A stretch of 64,000 bases of DNA from Sepiola atlantica (Eukaryota; Mollusca; Cephalopoda; Sepiida; Sepiolidae), in NCBI GenBank assembly GCA_963556195.1, contig OY744525.1, positions 61,333,772 to 61,397,771 of the forward strand, written 5' to 3'. Made by a program: the position numbers and the translations under genes. Below the pieces are notes generated by a model that saw only the letters and a program-made list of their open reading frames with translations, was not told the DNA's origin and did not search any database. Positions 55,160 through 64,000 of this stretch are shown here, one piece after another (within the stretch, counting starts at the first letter, position 1; each line of letters starts with the position of its first letter).

Positions 55160-58100
55160 TTTTATATAAACGAACGGTATAAATTTTATTTAGTATCACT
55201 GAAAAATTTGACAAAGAAGTATTAAATTTTCCTTAAACCAGTTATTCAAAAATACTATGATAGTTTCAATGTATACTATGATGAAAATAAAATGAGAAAG
55301 ATATGGTATATAATTTTGTTTGTGCATAAGGGTTCCTCGAGACATGTAATTTATTTTAAGGGTTACACAAGAGTAAAAAGGTTAATAAACACTGCATTAG
55401 AGAGTATTAAACCAAGGGAGATAATCTCAAGCAAGGGAGGTAACTTATAACATTACATATTACAGTTTTTATACTTTCATTTTTGTATTCTAGTGTAAAT
55501 GTGATTTAAAATGATTTTTATAATAAATTAAAATTAATTGTTAGCCTATGTCCAAAGAGTTTGCCACAAGTTATATATGCATACATATTTATTTACCTAA
55601 CCGCACAAATTCCCTTAGATAACAATTGATTACGTTTTGGAAAGCAGATTCACTTTATTTTTTGGAAATCAAAAATGATTTTATATGTTAAGCTAAAATT
55701 CTAGATTATGAGACAAAAACATATAAAGATCTTACAGTTTAATGCAAGTTTAGTTAATTATCCAAGATCTATATCTAAATTATTCAAAGTGTTACATTAA
55801 TTATTTTGGACGGAGAAATCCTAATGTGATATTTAGAAACTGATTCCTCTATTGGCCAATGAAAATCTATGGAGCAATTGGAGCTTAACTGGGAGGAGTC
55901 TAAAAGATCGAAGAAAAATTAAAGTCTGAAAGAGATGTAATTTTAAGATGATCCTGAAAGCTGTGTGTGTGTGTGTGTGTGCGTGTGATTCTAACGAGAT
56001 CAAGAAATCTAATGTTAGGTTTGTGTGTATGTTTTATTTTCTCTTTCTTATTTTTTTTGCAATTTTATACCCGAAGAAACATTCACAATAAAAGCTGTTG
56101 TTTGATTGGTCAATATTCAATTTCAACAAACAAAAAAAAAACATAAAAAATGAAGAATGCAAATAACCTATTACCTCCATGAAGACCATACAGATTGATA
56201 TGAATATTTATCCAAAATGGTTGTCATTGAAATCCTGTGAGGGGGTCAATCCTTGAAAAATGGTAATATCCATGACTGAGTAGATTCCTTTCTTTAAGGA
56301 GTTGCAGAAATTTTCATTTTTGGGGGTTTTTGTGTTTGATGAAAAAGATGATGTTTAATCTTGAATTTCACAGCATCCGATTCCTTGTGTGACAGAATTT
56401 GTGAAACGTTCGTTAGAACATTTAGTTTAGAAAAAGGAATCCAAGATTTTGATGAAAAAAAAAAATCAAGATCCAATATAAAGATTCCATTATGTTTTAA
56501 TAATTGCTTTGCTGATGACTTTAATCCTTTCCAGCAATCTCAAACTCTTAGCATCCACATTTTGATTTGAAAAAATTGTTGGCAGAAGATAGATCAAATT
56601 CGGAATAGTGATTTTTTTTTTACCAAATTTGACCGGAATTTTCAGCATTTTCTTTTCCAATCCATTATTGTTGTATAATGATATCAACACTGATTTTCAA
56701 TGTTTTTAAAAAAAATATTTAGAAAGTTCCGGAAAATTCCTCCACAAACCAAATCATTTAGATTTGGATGTGTAAGAAAACAATGATTATCCAGTGTGAT
56801 CCTTTTTAGGATAGGGAGAGTTTGTACTGTCCATAAGATATAACCTTCTCAATTCTGTGAAAGATAGATCCAAGACATATTTCCCTGAGCATTAATAGGG
56901 TAGTCCATTTTGTTTTTCTTTTTATTTGTTTTACTGGCTATAAAACCGGTTGGATTTCAAATATACTACTCTTCCGTTTACATTTTTAAGATATGTTTTT
57001 ATTTTTTACCATTTAGATATCCATTTAAATATGTGCAGAACTTATTTTTTGTAACTATTCTCTACTTCTATTTTTTTCACTCGCTTTTGAATTTTGTGAG
57101 AAAGTTAAGTGTTTGAGGAAGGATATTTTATGATCATTTTCCTGTCTCATTTTTTAATTTTTTTTTTTTATTGATGCCTACTTACTATTTTGGCAGCACT
57201 TCACAAATCATCAAATAAAATTGTCACTAATTATGATAACCCAAAATGGATGAATATTAGTTGAGATTCAACCATGAATTCTGCAGTAGCATACTATTCC
57301 AGATCTTTCGCTTTACATGTAGATGTAGATAGGTTCGGTAAAATTTCTAGAAGATTTTACTAATTTTATTGGATTCAACCAAATATGTGATACCAACATT
57401 TTATTTTTTTTTTAATGCGATCTTTCTTTTGGTTCAATTTTTCCATGACTTGATCTGATCATCAACATTTCAAATCAGATGTGAAGAAAATTGAACAAGG
57501 ATGATTTTTTTTAGAAAAAAAAAAATGTAAGTTAAATCCAAATTGAATATCTGATATCATTCTTCACAGAAAATGATATTCCGAGATTGGCTTCATGTTC
57601 GCTGAGTGTTGAATAAAGATTCAAAATCAATGGAAAGATGTTGATCTTTTATAAGTTTTTTTTTTTAGATTTGATTTAAGTTGCAAACAAAAGCAAGTAG
57701 CCAATCACAGAGGTTGATTTTTTTTTTTAAACTGTACAAGTGAGAAATGGTTTAAGTTCAAATTGAATTCCTAATTTTTTTTATATATTTAAAAAAAAAA
57801 GATGATATTCCTAGTTAGGCTTCAGGTTAGTTGAGTGTTGAATAAAGATCACAAATGGAAAGGTGCCGATCTTAGACAGAGTTTCCAACCAGATATTATT
57901 CCATAATCAAGGTTTTTCATTTTATTTTCTTCTTTTGGGAAGGGGGGTATTTTGCTTTCATTTTTTAAATATTATATACATTTTTGTTTGTTTTTTATTT
58001 TGGTTTGTTCTAATTTTTTTTACTGTTTGTTATGTACAATGGATCTGCGTTTATCTATGTACATAAATGTTTGCCTCTGTATATATATATTTATATATGT

Positions 58101-58854
58101 ACATAAAAGTGTAGGATTTAATTATTATACCAGATTAATTTCAGCCAATCACAGTGATTCGAGTCAGCCTCTTCAACCAATCAATTTGATTTCTGCTTTG
58201 TACTCTGTTTTTTAAATATTTTTTATTCAAATTCTGGTATAATAACAACATTTTACCCATAAAATTTCCTTCTTTATTTTTTTTCTGTTTTAACAATTTT
58301 TAGAAATTTTTTTGTTGGTTTTCTTTTTACATCTATTCATTAGATATATATTTTTTTATAATACAAATAAAAAACAGAAATTCGTTTTATTTCTGCATTT
58401 TTGCTATAAATTTTTTCCAATTATTTTTCGAATGTGAAGAGAAACATGTTGGGTTGGACATCGGCCTGACCCTTATAAGAGATATGAACAAAAGCAAGTA
58501 GGCAATCACAGGGCTACGTTTTTTTTCTTTTTTCTTCTTTCTTAAATTACTTATTGTTTTGCCATCTTATTTGTGAGTGCAATAGACAATTGAAATTACT
58601 CTTGAATTTTTATAACGGAATTAAAATATCTGCATAATCCTGTTTTTAATTCGTTTTTATACACTCTCCGTTCCAAGGAGAACGATACGCATAGTTTCAG
58701 ACTTATATATCTATATGTTATATGTGCTATAATGAAATTCTTTGGAGGGGGATGTCAGAGGTGATAACTTTTCTTTTTTTTTTTTTAAAGCTCTGTTGAA
58801 TTAGAGACTTCCTTCTCTTAGGTGAGTCATGGTTGATATGCCTCACACCAACTT
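55160..58854. other. Long A+T-rich stretch, no gene recognised
   Basis: I found no coding signal. A word GAGTGTTGAATAAAGAT followed by AAATGGAAAG(G/A)TG occurs near 57604 and 57833, preceded each time by GATATTCC and GGCTTCA. GCAAGTAGCCAATCACAG near 57692 recurs as GCAAGTAGGCAATCACAG near 58494. These indicate local duplication within the stretch. (GT)n lies at 55964-55982. Confidence 0.5.
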
Positions 58855-58935
58855 AACACCGGGGACAAACAGAAATAACAGTCACTGAAGTCTGTTATTC
58901 AACACTCTACCCACTGAGCTATCACTCCAGAATGT
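58855..58935 (-). mobile_element. tRNA-like SINE head
   Basis: The minus strand reads GTGATAGCTCAGTGGGTAGA, GTGTTGAATAACAGACTTCA, GTGACTGTTATTTCTGTTTG, TCCCCGG. This is the order of a tRNA D-arm, anticodon arm and weak B-box. The stems do not all pair, so a functional tRNA is unlikely. Confidence 0.55.
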
Positions 58936-58961
58936 GGATCAAATCAGTCACATATTAATGA

Positions 58962-59370
<409 letters not shown>

Positions 59371-59779
59371 AGGGGAGGGGCATAAATTCTTTTCAATATA
59401 TATTCTAGATTTTTAATTAAAATTTTTTTTAGGGAAGTGGAGATTTAAAATTTTTCCTTCTTGTATAATTCTTCCGTTTTTAAAAGCTTTTCTTGAATAT
59501 TTAATATCTAAATATATCAATTTTTAAAATAATTTACGTATACATGCGTATGTGAGTGAGCATGTGTGTGGGTGGGTGTGTGTGCAGTTCCTTTTTGTTT
59601 CTTCAATTTTTTTACAATTTCTTTTGAATGATGACAAAAAAAATTCTTAAATCTTTTCCATATTTTTGTTTATAGATTTACTTTTTTTTTTTTTTAGATT
59701 TGTTTCAAAATCTGGACTAATTTCATTATTGACATTTGTTTTTTCCAAATCAGGATTTTTAGTTGTTCTAGAATAAGGA

Positions 59780-59941
59780 ATGGCGCTTAACATTGTTCCA
59801 GCGGCATTGGTAGCAGCCACATTAAGCAGTATAATAGCACTTCTTCTGTTTCCTCCCTCTTTAGATGATTTCCAGATAACAGATGTGATGATCCTAGCGC
59901 CACCAGATGATTATAACCTGCCAGTCGTACAAACTGACTGA
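59780..59941 (+). CDS. Unknown 53-residue ORF, possible coding exon
   Basis: ATG at 59780 to TGA at 59939-59941. It reads MALNIVPAALVAATLSSIIA, LLLFPPSLDDF, then DVMILAPPDDYNLPVVQTD. Residues about 5-26 are hydrophobic and could be one membrane segment, and the C-terminal half is acidic with PP turns. GC is clearly above the flanking DNA. A stop codon (TAA) sits two codons upstream in frame, so the ATG is the natural start. A candidate splice acceptor (TTTTTTCCAAATCAG) ends at 59752, which would make this a final exon with a short 5' UTR. I recognise no family and the reading frame could be chance. Confidence 0.35.
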   Translation: MALNIVPAALVAATLSSIIALLLFPPSLDDFQITDVMILAPPDDYNLPVVQTD

Positions 59942-60231
59942 CATTCATACACAAACACCAAAGACGGTCAAGTACTACGTTTTCAACTGTACAATGGTTG
60001 GTCGACGGTTTTTACAGGCAACTGAATATAAAAACATCCTTTATGAGTTGACAAAGTCTCTGGAAAAATACGGCTTCATCTGAAATTAGAAAATTAAAAA
60101 AGTTAAAGAAAATAAATCATCAGTTTTATCATTATACAAAAATAATTTTAAATCTTTTAACCTCTTACTTTTCTTTTCTTTTAATTACCTGTCTAAAACA
60201 AGGCAGTTTTTTTTAGTTTTTTTTTTTATGG

Positions 60232-60300
60232 AATTCACTCCAGACAAGGCATTAAGCCACTTGATGTAAGGAGCTAAAGAAAATACTACTTCAAGTTCAA
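60232..60300 (-). pseudogene. LINE 3' UTR scrap
   Basis: ATTCACTCCAGACAAGGCAT and AAGCCACTTGATGTAAGGAG, CTA correspond to CACCCCAGACAAGGCAGCCA, CCACTGTAGACGTAAGGGGC at 28988-29030. This is the far 3' end of the APE-type LINE, minus strand. Confidence 0.5.
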
Positions 60301-60603
60301 AAACTAGCCAACAATAAGTGTTAGATGGATAGATTCGGACATAGAAAACAGCAATTCTTCCCCTTTTGTCAGAAACATCGCTCGTGGAATGTGGGGACTA
60401 AAGGACAAAATAAGGAAAGCGAGAGTTACGAGGCTGCCGAAAGTAAACCCAACGCCCACTTTGCTTAATTATTCCTTTTATATTTGAATAAATGAATTTG
60501 AGAATATTCTTTTATAAAATGATTAATATTTTGGAAGTTATCAGTTTGAAATTTAGCCTGTTATTATTATACTGAGTATTCTCGGCATGGGCATTACACA
60601 CAC

Positions 60604-60607
<4 letters not shown>

Positions 60608-60640
<33 letters not shown>
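60608..60640. repeat. (AT)n microsatellite
   Basis: An AT tract of about 33 bp. Similar tracts at 61130-61143, 62498-62561 and 63268-63330 are the longest simple repeats at this end of the window. Confidence 0.85.
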
Positions 60641-60644
<4 letters not shown>

Positions 60645-61144
60645 AATTTGAATTACCTACTAGACACCATCATCAAGTGTCTTTGGTCTCTTCATACAAG
60701 GGTTTGTCAGGACAACCTGACATGAGGATACTTCACCCTACAAGTAAACCCTGACCAAATAGTTAAAATAACAGTATTCAAAGCCCACATCAGATCCCCT
60801 CACTATACACTAGATCATACGAGGAATGGTGCACTTTCTCTAAGTGATGTTGCCTCAAGTAACCGCACTTAGATGGATACTCCACCAGACTAGATTAATT
60901 TTTGTTCTAGAATCCGGTAATACCAATAGACCACAAGAAAGATATTAGCTATAACATAGTTAACTGGTCAGTTGCGGAGAGGAAAATTAATGTTTTTCAC
61001 TTCTTTACGTTTGACAGGAAAAGGAGAATTTTAATGGAATATTCAAATATCTACGTATCTCATATCGAAATCAAGTGGGCCCCTTGATTTCTGAGAACTT
61101 CAACTGAAGTAAAATGAAAAAAAGAGAAATATATATATATATAA

Positions 61145-62490
61145 GACGAAACAGTGCGTACAGAATTAAAGTAAAAAATAAAAATCGAAGTTTATTTGTT
61201 TTATTTGTAATTATGCCAAAAAACTGTATCATTTACATTTCTCACAGTATTTAGTTTTGCGAAGTGAAATATTACTTTCAAATTTCTCAGTATCTGTTTC
61301 AATTTTGAATTTTGAACACAATACAGACATAAACTAGTGAAAAAATAAAACCACCACAATTGCTAAATAAAATAAAAATAAATGACTTGTATTTAGAAAT
61401 AAATATAAGGGAAAAGATAACGAGGCTTATCACACTGCGCAAAGAACTAAAAGTTCTCAAGACTCATATAAAATGCGAATTTACTGGCGAATGAAGAGTC
61501 CTGGGCTAGTAAATTTAGTTTCAGTGATAGAATGTAAATATTTTAATCTGTGCAGTTAGCGATGAAAATTCTACTTTAAACGTACGTGTGATGGACCAAC
61601 AAAAATGCGATTATTTTAAACGGTGCTATTGAACTTTTCTTAACTGGAGCAATTTCGTTTTTGGTTATTCTCTGATTTGTATTGTCTCTCCTTACCGACG
61701 TGACGTCAATTTTGTACTCAATATTTTCAATTCTTTCTATGTCGACAAAAGCATGAAGGCAAGAACATTTTTGATTAAATTTGAAATGATATGGCCACAT
61801 TTCACCCTCCCCAATAATATTTTTTTCAAAACATGTTTTCTTCCCAATAAATTATTTTTCAAAACATTCTCGCCTAATCCTAAACCTAACTGGCAGCCAC
61901 TCAAACAATGGCCGGAAATTACGTTAAATTTATGCACGAAACTGATTCCCCAGTCTAAATTCTAAAATAATTGTTGTTTTTTTTGTGTTGTCGTTACTTT
62001 TCTTCTTCTTTCCGCCAAGTTTTTCAGAGTGTTCATCTGTAATCGTCTAAAAAAGTAGAATCTTATTGGGGGGGGGGGGGGTATAGCGGAGGTTGTTAAT
62101 TTTCAAATGTACTAACTTTCTTGTTACTGTCTTTTTTTTAATATATAAATTAAACAAAAACGTAACGCTGTAGCAATAGACAATACAAAAACCCAACTTA
62201 ACCGAAACGAAATTTCTCCAGTCAACTTCAAAAATACCATTTCAAACGTAAGCATGGCAGAGCAACGAAAATGTTATTATACCGAACTTGATGGATCAAT
62301 TAAATAGATATTATCTCAAACTTAAGCTGACAGACCAACGAAAATTCCATTACTATGCCATGTTTATAATATATACGAAGAAATGACGCTTGCTAAAAAA
62401 AAAAAAAAAAAAAATGAAATGTCTAATTTACATAATGATTTTAAAAAACAAATTTTAATAAATAATTTCAAGGTATTATTTCATTGTTTT
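61145..62490. other. No recognised gene
   Basis: A+T-rich. A G tract lies at 62070-62081. The words CAGACCAACGAAAATNCCATT and CAAACTTAAGC(T/A)GACAG recur loosely near 62240-62355, and similar words occur near 44265-44330 and 44960-45020, so an old dispersed repeat may be present in both places. Confidence 0.4.
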
Positions 62491-62492
62491 AT

Positions 62493-62565
<73 letters not shown>

Positions 62566-62927
62566 ACATCTTTGCGTATAATTCATGAGAAAAGCATTTA
62601 ACAAAAGAAAACGAATAGGTAATCGTTTTATGTTTCACAAAACACTGCGCCCGCGCAATGCAGATGCATCGTTAAAGGGAAATAACTCACTTTTATTTCC
62701 ACTGTTTAGATAAAATACAATTTAGTACTGCAAGATTTATCTCCCTTTGTAGAATCATTTATTTATGAAAATAAGACTTTTATAGTTAGGACTGTCCCAG
62801 ATAACCGAGACTTTCCGTTACCCAGAAAACTAACTCAATCTAATAATACTAAACAAACACTGACAATGAAGGTAGAGACAAAGAATGTAAAATGCATAGA
62901 TTTAAATAAGTGACTCTAGGGCAGACG

Positions 62928-62950
62928 TTTTTCGCCTTTTGGCCAAGATC
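62928..62950 (+). mobile_element. Short U2 5'-end fragment
   Basis: CGCCTTTTGGCCAAGATCAA matches the U2 snRNA 5' region with one change (GGCC for GGCT), immediately followed by an (AT)n tract. Too short to assign to the SINE family. Confidence 0.45.
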
Positions 62951-62952
62951 AA

Positions 62953-62983
<31 letters not shown>

Positions 62984-63265
62984 TGAGAATTCTCCATACA
63001 GACGGACTTTTCTTTTGTGTCCATTTTTGACAAAGGGAAGATTTTCCCGAAATATCAAATGTTTCTTAATCATTATTCGGACAACACACAGCCGACATTA
63101 CACTTTCTGTTATGTAAGATTGTAAAGAAAATAAATAGTAAGCCCTCCCCTTTCGATTTATTATTTTTGTTCTTTCCAGCTTCTCCTCAATCCGGTCCTC
63201 TGCATTGCCTCCAGCCTTCTTAATACATTTATTACAATTCCCAGCAAGGCTTCAAGCAAACTACC

Positions 63266-63333
<68 letters not shown>

Positions 63334-63664
63334 TGCTTCGGTGTATGTTGAGAAGAAATCAATAAAGTGCACGATCGCAAAAAGAATGTGAGAGCTAATA
63401 TACAAATTATTTATTTTAAAACTATACGTTAAATATTTCAGAGACGTACTATGGTTTCATTGAGATAGGTTGAGTTTTTATTTTTGTTAGAAAGGTCGTT
63501 AGAGCCCAATTCAAATCATCAGCAACTCACGAAATAAAAACAAATCAAAGAATGGAGTTCAAAGATAACTGTGGCGCTTCCTTTTTGGAAAAAGTACCGA
63601 GTCAATACGAGCGGACTGTATTTTTATATGAATCTTAATCGTAACTAAGTATTATTTAGAATAA

Positions 63665-63960
63665 ATTAATTGTTGATAATGGATGCTGTATGTTCCTCTG
63701 CTTCAATGATGCATTCATATTCAAGGGTGATAGTGTGTGTTGTAGTTTATTTGTCAGTGAGTGGGTTAGATTTTGGGTGGGGTTGTATTCCTGTTATTAA
63801 AGGGTTTAAGTGTTATATTTGTATTACTTTTTATAATGTTGGGATAGTGCTTATATTTGAGTGTAAAACTTGTTATAATTCTAGTTTATTAGCCATGTAG
63901 GGGCTTGGTGTTAATGGAGGGGGTATCTTTATCAGCAAAAAAGATTCCTAAGGGATATTA
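63665..63960 (+). other. Strand-skewed (G+T rich) segment
   Basis: From about 63670 to 63960 the plus strand is strikingly rich in G and T and poor in C, unlike its neighbours. A 76-codon frame (63670-63900) with hydrophobic stretches spans part of it. The skew resembles one strand of a mitochondrial gene, but no mitochondrial protein motif can be read in either code. I leave it unassigned. Confidence 0.3.
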
Positions 63961-64000
63961 AAATAAGTGGATGGGTCAATATAAGCTTGCTATCATCACA

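Noticed and set aside
58855..58935. Functional tRNA gene
   Set aside because: The boxes are present but the stems do not pair throughout and the B-box is weak. It fits a SINE head. The same applies to 19760, 35020, 35800, 40330 and 51905.

Overview
This window looks like non-coding, repeat-dense DNA from an invertebrate, most likely a lophotrochozoan and probably a mollusc. The grounds are high A+T, long (AT)n, (GA)n, (GAA)n and (GT)n tracts, a mariner element, several degenerate LINE families, tRNA-, 5S- and U2-derived SINEs, many fold-back elements, and frequent AGGGAAGTAACT-like words. Class or species cannot be fixed from what I can see. No intact multi-exon host gene is recognisable. Nearly all protein-like signal comes from transposons carrying stops and frameshifts. 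One 53-codon reading frame near 59.8 kb is the only candidate for a host coding piece.

Layout. 0-7 kb: a complete U2-snRNA-headed SINE with a 15-bp target-site duplication, a nearly intact mariner (DD34D triad present, one in-frame stop), and the 3' end of a LINE. 7.5-9.5 kb: very A+T-rich, no genes. 9.8-11.7 kb: a 5S-derived element, then a 1,170-bp palindrome made of two LTRs joined tail to tail and flanked by a 4-bp duplication, then a fold-back element. 12.4-14.5 kb: a minisatellite of about 29 units of 66 bp whose unit resembles joined parts of the U2 SINE. 15-20 kb: dispersed repeats, another U2 SINE, fold-backs, and copies of a SINE-like family. 20-26.5 kb: a Helitron-like candidate and two LINEs placed head to head, one carrying a PHD-like zinc finger after its reverse transcriptase, the other with an APE-type endonuclease. 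26.7-30.3 kb: duplicated repeats, a fold-back, and a second 3' fragment of the APE-type LINE. 31-38 kb: more U2 SINEs, a GAA tract, tRNA-like SINEs, a reverse-oriented 5S element, and an older diverged relative of the 66-bp minisatellite. 38-46.7 kb: 8-bp-TSD MITEs (one carrying telomere-like TTAGGG units), a large fold-back with a near-perfect central hairpin, tandem U2 SINEs, and fragments of two LINEs with restriction-like endonucleases. 48-55 kb: SINEs, a long palindrome, a 5S element, a solo LTR with 4-bp TSD and a third MITE. 55-64 kb: mostly featureless A+T-rich DNA with microsatellites, an AT-flanked palindrome, the small ORF and a strand-skewed end segment.

The main story is reuse of small-RNA sequences. 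U2 snRNA and 5S rRNA have each seeded repeat families here, and the U2 family seems to have gone on to seed tandem arrays. The other notable object is the inverted LTR pair, which appears to have inserted as one unit.
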